DNA of 22,929 bases from Sphaeroforma sirkka (taxonomy: Eukaryota; Opisthokonta; Ichthyosporea; Ichthyophonida): NCBI GenBank assembly GCA_001586965.3, contig LUCW03001986.1:1-22929 (forward strand), in the 5' to 3' direction. Under the pieces are notes generated by a model that had not been told where the DNA came from, made no database searches, and was given only the letters and a program-made list of their open reading frames with translations. Below are positions 9,790-16,178 of this stretch, piece after piece. The translations under genes were made by a program, and so were the position numbers. Each line of letters opens with the position of its first letter. Position 1 is the stretch's first letter.

Positions 9790-10237
9790 CCAGTACTACA
9801 GTTAGCCGGTCAGTCAATTGGTCGTAAACCAGGTCTGCAATACCAATCCCGTCGGGCCCGCTGGCACCTGCGGCGTCGGGGGTGTCGTCGTACGTGATTT
9901 CGCCCGTGTCGGTGTTGTAGCGCAAGGTATGAGTCCCTGGCGCGTAGCGAATGGGTTGAATGAACAGACCATCGGCGTTGGTGCTGTTGACGGCGCTGGA
10001 TGTTGCGTTGAGCACAATGGTGTTGTCGTGCTGGTCTGTGTGGCCAGCATACGACCCAATCGCAATACTGCGTTTGCCCTGGTTGAACGCGCCAGCGTGG
10101 TCGCCTATGGCCACGCTACCTTCCCCTTGGTTATCGAATCCCGCGTAAGTCCCCACTGCGATGGCCTTGACATTCTGGTTCAGATCACCGGCCCGACGCC
10201 CAATCCGGACATTTAGGGTTCCGAATTTCCAAGACAT
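9790..10237 (-). pseudogene. Fibre-like protein, N-terminal part with YadA-type head repeats
   Basis: ATG at 10235-10237 (MSWKFGTLNVRIG) starts about 149 residues that run into the insertion site. Three successive head-type repeats are visible: IAVGTYAG, VAIGDHAG and IAIGSYAG, each preceded by an N-Q-G turn. These are the SxAxG left-handed beta-roll repeats of trimeric adhesins. A beta-rich region follows (GTHTLRYNTDTGEITYDD), then a short GASGPDG collagen-like hinge. The reading continues past the LTR boundary only to a stop at 9761 inside the LTR. Joined to 244-2131 the gene would encode about 775 residues. Just upstream on the minus strand CTATAAAAG lies only about 5 bases before the ATG, an AT-rich core promoter or very short leader typical of compact viral genes. 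Confidence 0.82.
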
Positions 10238-10257
10238 GATTCTTTTATAGATTTATT

Positions 10258-10476
10258 TCATAGATTTGTTTTATTGAACGCACATAACAATTTAAAGAAT
10301 AAAAAAAAAAATAGATTTTTATCGACGTCCACCCACTTGAAGGCTCGCATTGGTCGACATTCCCAGAAATACTCGAGGGCATTATTTTCAAAGGGCCTGG
10401 CCAGACTACTAGAGTAGCCACGGGAACATGTTGTCAATGCGAATGAGTGTAAAAGTGATTTGTGTGTGTAAAACAC
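10258..10476 (-). CDS. Weak 72-aa ORF between fibre gene and next gene
   Basis: A minus-strand reading starts at 10474-10476 and ends in a Phe-rich tail caused by the A run at 10301-10312. The region 10238-10500 otherwise holds AT-rich promoter-like sequence. No family or convincing composition is seen; it is listed so the gap is described, and it may be non-coding. Confidence 0.2.
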   Translation of the reverse strand: MFYTHKSLLHSFALTTCSRGYSSSLARPFENNALEYFWECRPMRAFKWVDVDKNLFFFLFFKLLCAFNKTNL

Positions 10477-10502
10477 ATTCCCTTATATACACACATTTCA
10501 GA

Positions 10503-10748
10503 TCACATAAATTTTAGTGGGATCCTGGGAACGTTGTTCCGCCGGGCGGCCAGCTCCTTCTCGACCCGATCGAGCCGCGAGTCGGCGACTGCGTGTATGT
10601 ACATTGACAACACAAACATGAGGGTGTTTGTAACACCCACGGCGAGGGGACCATTGAGCGGCGCATTTTCATTGTAGAGGGCAAAACTCGCGTTTGCGAA
10701 AATTGCGTTGTTCTTCACAAGTCCCGGGGGTAAAATGATATTTGCCAC
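10503..10748 (-). CDS. Small membrane protein, unknown family
   Basis: 81 residues from an ATG at 10746-10748 to TGA at 10503-10505. The N-terminal 30 residues are polar and hydrophobic mixed (ANIILPPGLVKNNAIFANAS). A single membrane segment follows at about residues 33-54 (GPLAVGVTNTLMFVLSMYI), then a charged helix (DSRLDRVEKELAARRNN) that could be coiled coil. The frame is uninterrupted and rich in G/C at third positions, unlike the surrounding AT-rich spacers, so I think it is real. Size and layout fit the small virion membrane proteins of large DNA viruses, but no homologue is recognised. Confidence 0.55.
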   Translation of the reverse strand: MANIILPPGLVKNNAIFANASFALYNENAPLNGPLAVGVTNTLMFVLSMYIHAVADSRLDRVEKELAARRNNVPRIPLKFM

Positions 10749-10810
10749 ATTGTATGTTTGTTCCAGATACTACGCTGCGCCCCTGGGGGGTATGGCCCCG
10801 GCTCGCCACT

Positions 10811-10974
10811 GTATAAATCGGGTATATAAATCAGGTTCATAAATCGAGTATATTAAAATCGGGTATATAAATCAGGTTTATTAAAATCAGGTATATAAAT
10901 CAGGTTTATTAAAATCAGGTATATAAATCAGGTTTATTAAAATCAGGTATATAAATCGGGTATATAAATCAGGT
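10811..10974 (+). repeat. AT-rich tandem array based on ATATAAATCAGGT / TTATTAAAATCAGGT
   Basis: About 11 alternating 13-15-bp units. In the centre, units ATATAAATCAGGT and TTATTAAAATCAGGT alternate to give a 28-bp higher-order period repeated about three times; outer units are degenerate (ATAAATCGGGT). It lies between the 5' end of the 81-aa gene (10748) and the minus-strand reading that ends at 11008. The core ATAAATCAGGTT is shared with the array at 12564-12706. Confidence 0.9.
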
Positions 10975-11007
10975 GCTTATCAAGCATGTGATCAATCAAC
11001 ACACACG

Positions 11008-11295
11008 TCAGTGTGCTGTAGCGATGAATAGTGTCGTCGCGCCGTGGTTGAACAGGCCAAGGGCAACGGCCCGGGCCACCATTTCCCGCGACTCACGTGT
11101 CTCCCCGGCGACACCCCCAGTTAGCGTGCTCCGTACAGGTCTAGCTGCTCACAGCGCTCTTGCATAAAGATCAACGCATCCGACCTAGTGTACGTTGAAA
11201 GTGTCCCGAGGGCAGTTTCAAGGTACTTTGGCCGGGTAACACATCCTTGGTGCACTGGATTTATCTGCGCAGTTTCGCGAAGAGTGCAGGCGTCT
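11008..11295 (-). pseudogene. Decayed or error-broken minus-strand coding stretch, unknown
   Basis: On the minus strand a well-composed reading runs from about 11295 (SPDACTLRETAQINP) through PKYLETALGTLSTYTRSDA and MQERCEQLDLYGAR, then after a one-base shift near 11120 through EMVARAVALGLFNHGATTLF to TGA at 11008-11010. The last part has a hydrophobic segment. No start codon is clear and the upstream frame meets a stop near 11345. An internal ATG at about 11164 could be the start of a shorter protein. No family is recognised. A competing plus-strand reading overlaps at 11248-11543. Confidence 0.4.
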
Positions 11296-11467
11296 GGAGA
11301 CCATTGGCGTGTTCTCGACCGACTCGACCAGGCAGCTCAATGCTTATCAGTACGGGACCTTTTATGACGGGAGGAAAATGGACCTTTTGGCGACGTGCCG
11401 GCAGTACAGTGCCGGTGTGCTGCACCAAGTCAGGAGCCACTCCCGTTTGATATGCTGCAGGAAATGT
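11248..11467 (+). pseudogene. Possible plus-strand coding remnant, unknown
   Basis: A plus-strand frame encodes LGALDLSAQFREECRRLE followed by TIGVFSTDSTRQLNAYQYG and KMDLLATCRQYSAGVLHQV, with strongly G/C-biased third positions and balanced charged residues. It has no upstream start (a TAA lies near 11239) and runs into the minus-strand membrane gene at 11468. It may be a fragment of a once longer gene. It overlaps the start of the minus-strand reading, and I cannot settle which strand is coding here. Confidence 0.35.
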
Positions 11468-11569
11468 TTATCCTGCCCGAAAGTGCAGCACGTAGGATCT
11501 CAGGCCGAGAACAAAAAGTGCTAGGATCAGCAGTCCGACAATGATGGGGATTATCATCTTTGCATTCAT
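11468..11569 (-). CDS. 33-aa single-pass membrane protein, short paralogue of 12711-12872
   Basis: ATG at 11567-11569, stop TAA at 11468-11470. The protein is nearly all one membrane segment: MNAKMIIPIIVGLLILALF, then VLGLRSYVL. It matches the protein at 12711-12872 at most positions (M.AK.II.IIVGLL.L...FV.G.RS.VL), and the 20 bases upstream are the same in both. It lacks the Thr-rich and acidic tail of the paralogue, so it is either a truncated duplicate or a naturally short form. The shared start, frame and upstream sequence make it a real duplicated gene despite the small size. Confidence 0.65.
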   Translation of the reverse strand: MNAKMIIPIIVGLLILALFVLGLRSYVLHFRAG

Positions 11570-11592
11570 GTTTTTAAATACAGTTTTTTTTT
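11570..11592 (-). promoter_or_regulatory. Duplicated upstream box before the 33-aa gene
   Basis: On the minus strand an A run followed by CTGTATTTAAAAAC directly abuts the ATG. The same string precedes the paralogue (12873-12895). TATTTAAA is TATA-like. Conservation with its gene suggests a minimal promoter and leader copied as a unit. Confidence 0.5.
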
Positions 11593-11634
11593 TTAAACTC
11601 GCGTTCGCAAAAATTTCAAGTCGTTTATTCTTCT

Positions 11635-11664
11635 TCTACTACTACTACTACTACTACTACTACT
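11635..11664 (+). repeat. (TAC)n microsatellite
   Basis: About ten TAC/ACT units just upstream of the 33-aa gene. The equivalent place upstream of the paralogue holds an (ATT)n microsatellite. Confidence 0.95.
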
Positions 11665-11735
11665 GTCTCACACATTTTAGATTTTTCATTACAAGATCGC
11701 CGGACACCTTAAGGACGGGTGTGCTTATAAAAACC

Positions 11736-11918
11736 CTAAGCGCTTAGTTGCGGTACGTAAGGTGGCTCCGTCGCATCCACGGTGTTGCATACGTACTCGC
11801 AGTCGTCGGAGGAGCGGTACCTATTTTCAACATTTTTGGTTTGTCCTTCGGTATAAACTCGTAAGTGGAACGCCAATATTATCGCGATCGACATTAAAAT
11901 TGCGACTACGTCCCACAT
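11736..11918 (-). CDS. 60-aa single-pass membrane protein, unknown
   Basis: ATG at 11916-11918 begins MWDVVAILMSIAIILAFHL, a clear N-terminal membrane anchor. A polar domain follows with two Cys (CEYVCN) and a Pro/Tyr-rich end (PPYVPQ). The frame is intact. It is divergent from the Thr-rich surface gene starting at 11945, with only 26 bp between the two start codons, so both probably use one bidirectional AT-rich promoter. The size and layout resemble small virion membrane proteins. Confidence 0.6.
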   Translation of the reverse strand: MWDVVAILMSIAIILAFHLRVYTEGQTKNVENRYRSSDDCEYVCNTVDATEPPYVPQLSA

Positions 11919-11944
11919 CTCTTTTTTTACTTATAAGAAATAAA
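11919..11944. promoter_or_regulatory. 26-bp bidirectional promoter between divergent genes
   Basis: The spacer contains a T run and ACTTATAAGAAATAAA. TTATAA is self-complementary and so TATA-like on both strands. The very short spacer implies short leaders on both transcripts, typical of compact viral genomes. Confidence 0.45.
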
Positions 11945-12553
11945 ATGAATCCGTTGCGCGCCATCACACTTTTTTTGGTCGTTGTGGCAATTATACATGT
12001 CATATTCTACATCCAAATATTTTGGAAATCCGACAATAACGAATCTCGGTTTCGAACATCCAAGCTTGCACTGTGGGAAGCTGGTGATCCGACAATTTCA
12101 TGCCATAAACAATGTCCTAACCCAGAAACAGCAACAGAATCAGACACAGCAACAGAAACTACAGCAACAGAATCGGAAACAACAACAGAAACTACAACAA
12201 CAGAATCGGAAACAACAACAGAAACTACAACAACAGAAACTACAACAACAGCAACAGAAACTACAACAACAGCAACACCAACACCGAAACCAACACCAAC
12301 ACCTACTCCGCTAATGGGTACAACGGGTTGTAGTATGACCATGACCGGCACAGGTCGGATAAACAAAGATAAAATAAAAGCATATTGGAACAAAATGCAT
12401 CCGATAACACAGCAAACAACTGGCATGGGGTTTACGGACACTTTGGACGGAGTTCCTGTGGTTCAAATCGTTATGCCGTCCACAAAATGCAAACCGACGT
12501 GGATTCCGGGTAAAACGTATTACTGGAAATCGGGGCGCGTTTTCTACCTATAA
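11945..12553 (+). CDS. Thr/Glu-rich stalked surface protein, type II membrane anchor
   Basis: 202 residues, ATG at 11945-11947, stop at 12551-12553. An N-terminal anchor (LFLVVVAIIHVIFYIQIFW, about residues 9-27) is followed by a short polar region with a C...C pair. Then come about 65 residues of low-complexity Thr/Glu repeats (TETTTTESETTTETTTT) passing into a TPTPKPTPTPTP run. A compact C-terminal domain of about 85 residues holds two Cys and the ending YYWKSGRVFYL. The Thr/Pro stretch looks like a mucin-type, possibly glycosylated stalk that presents the C-terminal domain outside the membrane. It is divergent from the 60-aa membrane gene and ends 10 bp before the repeat array. The repeat codons (ACA/GAA) would let the stalk change length by slippage. 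Family not recognised. Confidence 0.75.
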   Translation: MNPLRAITLFLVVVAIIHVIFYIQIFWKSDNNESRFRTSKLALWEAGDPTISCHKQCPNPETATESDTATETTATESETTTETTTTESETTTETTTTETTTTATETTTTATPTPKPTPTPTPLMGTTGCSMTMTGTGRINKDKIKAYWNKMHPITQQTTGMGFTDTLDGVPVVQIVMPSTKCKPTWIPGKTYYWKSGRVFYL

Positions 12554-12563
12554 TTTCCTTTAT

Positions 12564-12706
12564 CAGGTTCATAAATCAGGTTCATAAATCAGGTTCATAA
12601 ATCAGGTTCATAAATCAGGTTCATAAATCAGGTTCATAAATCAGGTTCATAAATCAGGTTTATAAATCAGGTTCATAAATCAGGTTCATAAATCAGGTTC
12701 ATAAAT
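12564..12706 (+). repeat. 13-bp tandem array CAGGTTCATAAAT, 11 copies
   Basis: Eleven near-identical units; one unit has TTT in place of TTC. The array fills the space between the ends of two convergent genes (stops at 12553 and 12711) and shares the core ATAAATCAGGTT with the array at 10811-10974. Confidence 0.95.
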
Positions 12707-12710
12707 CGGG

Positions 12711-12872
12711 TCAGGCTTCTTCTGGTGTTTCGGGCGATTTCTTCAGATTTTCTATATATTCATCCTGCGCAGTCGTCGTGGTCGTCAGCACGTGGGATCT
12801 CATACCCACAACAAAAAGCACTCCTAGGACCAGCAGTCCGACAATGATGAGAATTATTGTTTTTGCGCTCAT
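12711..12872 (-). CDS. 53-aa single-pass membrane protein, paralogue of 11468-11569
   Basis: ATG at 12870-12872, TGA at 12711-12713. The N-terminal membrane segment MSAKTIILIIVGLLVLGVLF leads to VVGMRSHVL, a short Thr run, then an acidic tail (QDEYIENLKKSPETPEEA). The N-terminal 30 residues match the 33-aa protein and the upstream box is the same. The tail faces one side of the membrane and may contact other virion or host proteins; that is inference. The repeat array abuts its stop codon. Family not recognised. Confidence 0.65.
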   Translation of the reverse strand: MSAKTIILIIVGLLVLGVLFVVGMRSHVLTTTTTAQDEYIENLKKSPETPEEA

Positions 12873-12895
12873 GTTTTTAAATACAGTTTTTTTTT
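12873..12895 (-). promoter_or_regulatory. Duplicated upstream box before the 53-aa gene
   Basis: Same A-run plus CTGTATTTAAAAAC-ATG arrangement as at 11570-11592, directly before the start codon, with a TATA-like TATTTAAA. Confidence 0.5.
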
Positions 12896-12903
12896 GTTTT
12901 TTT

Positions 12904-12948
12904 AATAATAATAATAGTTATTATTATTATTATTATTATTATTATTTT
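12904..12948 (+). repeat. (ATT/AAT)n microsatellite
   Basis: AATAATAATAATAG followed by a longer TTA/ATT run. It separates the 53-aa gene from the end of the 97-aa gene and can form an AT hairpin. Confidence 0.95.
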
Positions 12949-12949
12949 A

Positions 12950-13243
12950 TCACGTCTGCATCACCGCCGCTACGGCCTGGTCCCAGTTCGGGTCCTCCCG
13001 CTGCTGGTTCGCAAACACGTACTGCACATTGTACTGTTTCACGCGTTCCAGGAGCGCCACATCCCCAAACGGCGTCTTGATCGAGGGTCCGGGAACTCTC
13101 CGCCGCTGGGTAGAGTTGGTGCAACTTTGGTCCTGGATCCGCACGACCATTGGTCGGCCACGGGACTTGGCGCCGACCAGATCCTTTTCGAGGGTGGTCC
13201 AGTCGTACTCGCCCCTGGTCATGGGGCTGCTGAGCTCGGCCAT
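12950..13243 (-). CDS. 97-aa soluble protein, unknown
   Basis: ATG at 13241-13243, stop at 12950-12952; frame intact, G/C-rich third positions. The protein is mixed charge without a membrane segment: YDWTTLEKDLVGAKSRG, RPMVVRIQDQS, FGDVALLERVKQYNVQYVFA, ending DPNWDQAVAAVMQT. The alternation of strands and helices suggests a small globular fold. It lies 12 bp downstream of the stop of the interrupted small membrane gene, on the same strand. Family not recognised. Confidence 0.6.
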   Translation of the reverse strand: MAELSSPMTRGEYDWTTLEKDLVGAKSRGRPMVVRIQDQSCTNSTQRRRVPGPSIKTPFGDVALLERVKQYNVQYVFANQQREDPNWDQAVAAVMQT

Positions 13244-13255
13244 GATGTAGTATCT

Positions 13256-13457
13256 CTACTCAAAGCCCACGTCCAGCCCCTTGGCCTCTTGTCCGGCGTA
13301 CACACCGAGTCCAAGGCGCGGCATTCGACGATTGCCGCTCCCAGTACGCGATCGATTAGTCAGTGCTCCAGTAGCAGTAGCAGTAGTAGTACTAGTAGTA
13401 GTAGTATTAGAGTCTGCGGCCGTGTTGGTGCTGACTGCCCCGACCACCACGAGGATA
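13256..13457 (-). pseudogene. Small membrane/secreted protein gene, 3' part, split by the transposon
   Basis: Minus-strand reading down to TAG at 13256-13258. From the transposon edge it starts ILVVVGAVSTNTAADSN, continues through a Thr-rich stretch coded by a TACT/AGT microsatellite (13370-13408), then a polar end (RMPRLGLGVYAGQEAKG). There is no ATG on this side. Across the 9-bp duplication at the far end of the transposon the frame continues to an ATG at 19173-19175, giving a 72-residue protein with a hydrophobic N-terminus. The transposon therefore disrupted it five to eight codons after its start. Confidence 0.6.
13449..13457. repeat. Left 9-bp target-site duplication ACGAGGATA
   Basis: Exact match to 19150-19158; the bases on either side differ, so the repeat is exactly 9 bp. 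A 9-bp duplication is usual for IS4-family transposases. Confidence 0.8.
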
Positions 13458-13474
13458 CAATGCTGTTCGGTTAG
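13458..13474 (+). repeat. Left terminal inverted repeat
   Basis: CAATGCTGTTCGGTTAG, matching 13 of 17 positions with the right end read inward (19149 down to 19133). The likely binding and cutting site of the IS4-type transposase. Confidence 0.7.
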
Positions 13475-13511
13475 TGGATTAGCTTAAAGAATTTTGTAGT
13501 TAGATTTGAAA

Positions 13512-14596
13512 ATGTATTCACTCGACGATTTGAAAAAAATATGCGATTCAGTAGATAAACTTTGGATACAGCGGAAACGCAAAATTTCAACATTCGATGT
13601 TGTTATACACTACGCGATAACAAAAATCCTGAATGTCGGTGTTCGAACTGCCCTGAGGTTATCAAAACATTCAGCTGCACATGTTTCGATGTCTAACGCA
13701 ATGAATCGAATCCCACTCAATGTAATCGATCGAATCGTTCAAAATTCACAACCAGTACCGCAACACCCAGCTGTAATGCGAACATTTGCCGTCGATAGCT
13801 CATTCGTCAGAATTGGTCCACGACTCAAACATTCATTTGCCATTTCCGTGGTGGTAAGACTCACCCACATGCTCTAGTTAGTACCATTTATGATTGTAAT
13901 AATGAAATTAATGTAGATTCGCGTGTATTTTCCTCCCACAATGAACGTTCCGCGTTCATATCAAGATTTGTATCATCCGGTGATATGTATGTTTTTGACC
14001 GTGGCTACTATTCTGCCCAACCCGCACAGCATATACACGGCAGTGGGTCGTTTTACGTATTTCGCGTAAAGAAAACGCAACGTAATTTTGCAAAATCGGT
14101 TCAAAAGATTGCTGTTTACGTCATTGACGGTAAGACATACAGAGTAGTTACAAACTTATCAATTTTATCCGAGACTCAACTTGCGGGAATATATCGTCAG
14201 AGATGGCGTGTCGAAACATACTTTCGTCATCTCAAGCAAACACTGGGAATCCGTAACTTTCGACGCAAATCATTGGATGGTATGAATAAGGAAGTCTCAA
14301 TTTCTCATCTTATGGATAATTTGTCACGTGCTAACGGCGATTTGTCGATGTGGTCACGTGATAATGTATTCGCAGCCGTGGCAGACATCGTTCGGGAATA
14401 TTCCCCACCGAATATATCAGATAAGGATACCAGCAATGGTAGCTGTACCGATTGTATCGTACTCCAGATTCAAAAATTATGCAGACTTAAATTAAAATTG
14501 ACCAATCAAAAACGAGAATCTCACGTGCACGTCTTCGGGGCGCATAATATTTGTGAGCATTTCCAGTTGAGTATGAATAAGATCGGTGTTGGTTAA
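13512..14596 (+). pseudogene. IS4-family DDE transposase, one frameshift
   Basis: ATG at 13512 (MYSLDDLKKICDSVDKLW), stop at 14594-14596; about 360 residues if joined, a usual IS4 size. A helical N-terminal DNA-binding region is followed by the first catalytic Asp in FAVDSSFVRIG (residue 95). The frame shifts by one near 13848 in GTGGTGG, and the reading resumes with HPHALVSTIYD. The second Asp is in YVFDRGYYS at about 13990-14016. The signature YRQRWRVETYFRHLK (near 14190-14235) contains Y-x2-R-x3-E-x6-K, the YREK motif of the IS4 family, with the third acid. It would cut and paste the whole element. All catalytic residues are intact; only the single frameshift breaks it. Codon use is AT-rich, unlike the GC-richer nuclease ORFs after it, which suggests the two parts have different histories. 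Confidence 0.87.
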
Positions 14597-14637
14597 ACGA
14601 ATAGGTATCATGAGGGCTTCAAGGATTATCAATCACA

Positions 14638-14653
14638 ACCTTCCTATGAAGGT
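14638..14653 (+). terminator. Perfect 6-bp hairpin after the transposase, with AATAAA
   Basis: ACCTTC-CTAT-GAAGGT, 42 bp after the transposase stop, followed by AAATAAAAAAG and a T run. Transcript ends marked by hairpins are known in some giant viruses, and AATAAA is the eukaryotic polyadenylation signal. Either could end the transposase mRNA before the next promoter. Confidence 0.45.
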
Positions 14654-14701
14654 CGAAATTTTGAAATAAAAAAGCGAAAAGTTTTTTTTTGTGATCCCAT
14701 G

Positions 14702-14712
14702 GGTATAAAAGC
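14702..14712 (+). promoter_or_regulatory. TATA box for the nuclease operon/gene
   Basis: GGTATAAAAGCC is a near-consensus TATA box about 60 bp before the ATG at 14766, leaving room for a start site near 14735. An ATG at 14716 is too close to the box and opens only 62 codons. Confidence 0.6.
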
Positions 14713-14765
14713 CACATGAATTCAGTAATTGTATTTCATTATCACAGTTTGATTGTAAAGTCAAC

Positions 14766-16169
14766 ATGTTGGGAACACAGCTTCAAAGGGATCGATGGAA
14801 AAGCCCCAGTGGGCACCGCTCTGGGACTACTGATGATTCAAGCACTCTGCCGAACCGCAAGATGGCCGAGTTCAACAGTGCTGCGGCCAAAGGAATATCT
14901 GTGATTACCCCTGTCCCGGTGTTACCTGACCGCCCGAAAAGACATAAAGCTCGCCGCCCTATGGAGACTGGTGTTGAACTGGAGACTGACGTGCCGCCTA
15001 GCTGCCCGATGGAGACTGACGTGCCGCCTGGCCACCCGATGGAGACTGATGTGCTGCCTGACCGACAGAGGATACCCCTTGTGCTTTTGGAGAATCTCGT
15101 GATGCTACCGGGCCCTACCTTTGTTGCCGAACTCGACCGCGAGTACTATGAAACACTTGTCGTTCAACGGATCTGCAATATCCTCTACGCCAAGGTCATG
15201 ATAACGTACAAGGCCAGGGATTCCTCCAAGCCCGAGGCACTGTTCTTGGTTCCCAACCCAGATAAAACCTCTATCAAAAGATGCGTGTACCGCCAACGTG
15301 CCCAGCAATCTCTAACGGACCCCGACTCCGCTGTCGATATCGAAGGTGATCGTTATCACAATACCGGGTTTTCCAGTAACGTTGCTTACTTGGAATACCA
15401 CTTACTACACTTATCTGGATCGAGGCGGATTGGGATGGTTACAAACCGCGACGGTTATCACCCCGCTCTGTTTACATCTACAGGTGACTCTTCGTATGCA
15501 TTCTACCAGGATACTTTCGAGATGGCTCAAGAACTGCTCGGTATTGACGCCAAGCGCCGGTCCCCAAACCTGATTAGATTTCGATGTTCTGCGCCGAAGT
15601 CGTGGTACTACTCCAGGTCCTTCCTCCATATCGACGTCGAGCCAGCTGGAAATTCCGATGCGCCACTGTTCGTCTCGCCATCGAATGCTTGCCAGTATGT
15701 CCCCGAAGACCAGTGGTTACACATTGAGAGAACCTGTTCGCCCCGGAGATCCCACGCCAGCCACGGTGTCACCTTTCTCCCCTTGGTTATCCGCCGTGCG
15801 ACGATGTATACTACCAAGTACAGGGTTCGAACTTCGTTCAAACAGGATTTCGTCAAGCCGGGTGAGCGCGGTCCAGCTGTGTATGGTAACAAGTTTTCAT
15901 TCCAGGAACCAATTGCCCCTGCTGGCCGACAGCCGGTTCGAAGTGTGCCCACCAACGGCACGTGTCTACCAGACACCATCAAGAATAAGGGCGCCCCTGT
16001 CTCGATCCGGGTCTATGGTCCAAAGGTAGACAAAAGCGTCAAGACGTTCTTCGCCCCTATAGTCGTCCCGCCGCCTTGCTCTGATGAGGTCCCGTGTTCT
16101 GCTGGCACAACTGCAGATGGTAAATCCAAGCTTGCACGGGCCGACACGATGGCCGACGTGTGCCGGTGA
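14766..16169 (+). CDS. 467-aa protein of unknown function, possible N-terminal part of the Fanzor
   Basis: ATG at 14766, first good start after the TATA box; TGA at 16167-16169. The N-terminal 75 residues are Ser/Thr/Pro- and Arg/Lys-rich, probably disordered, with PDRPKRHKARRP as a possible nuclear signal. Three tandem 30-bp repeats at about 14981-15070 encode METDVPP-x-x-P. The rest is folded-looking: LLENLVMLPGPTFVAELDRE, YETLVVQRICNILYAKVMI, a Tyr-rich stretch YHLLHLSGSRRIGM, and a basic end. I recognise no family. The same frame stays open after the TGA for a further 250 residues, with the next ATG only 10 bp on. Either this is the N-terminal part of one very long protein with a nonsense change (TGG to TGA would do it), or it is an accessory protein carried with the nuclease. 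Codon use matches the downstream ORF, so they share a history. Confidence 0.6.
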   Translation: MLGTQLQRDRWKSPSGHRSGTTDDSSTLPNRKMAEFNSAAAKGISVITPVPVLPDRPKRHKARRPMETGVELETDVPPSCPMETDVPPGHPMETDVLPDRQRIPLVLLENLVMLPGPTFVAELDREYYETLVVQRICNILYAKVMITYKARDSSKPEALFLVPNPDKTSIKRCVYRQRAQQSLTDPDSAVDIEGDRYHNTGFSSNVAYLEYHLLHLSGSRRIGMVTNRDGYHPALFTSTGDSSYAFYQDTFEMAQELLGIDAKRRSPNLIRFRCSAPKSWYYSRSFLHIDVEPAGNSDAPLFVSPSNACQYVPEDQWLHIERTCSPRRSHASHGVTFLPLVIRRATMYTTKYRVRTSFKQDFVKPGERGPAVYGNKFSFQEPIAPAGRQPVRSVPTNGTCLPDTIKNKGAPVSIRVYGPKVDKSVKTFFAPIVVPPPCSDEVPCSAGTTADGKSKLARADTMADVCR

Positions 16170-16178
16170 AAGATCGAC

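Noticed and set aside
11982..12314. Poly-Gln plus-strand ORF
   Set aside because: It is an out-of-frame reading of the ACA/GAA repeats within the 202-aa gene.
12007..12441. Minus-strand Val-rich ORF opposite the Thr-rich protein
   Set aside because: Its V/S repeats are the complement of ACA/GAA Thr-Glu repeats; the plus-strand gene has a start, membrane anchor and folded end.
10811..12706. CRISPR array
   Set aside because: The units are contiguous or alternate without unique spacers, so these are simple tandem repeats.
15608..15982. Minus-strand ORF opposite the 467-aa protein, and similar antisense ORFs at 18286-18951
   Set aside because: They lie wholly inside longer plus-strand ORFs with better composition, and the second lies over the RuvC-I and RuvC-II motifs.
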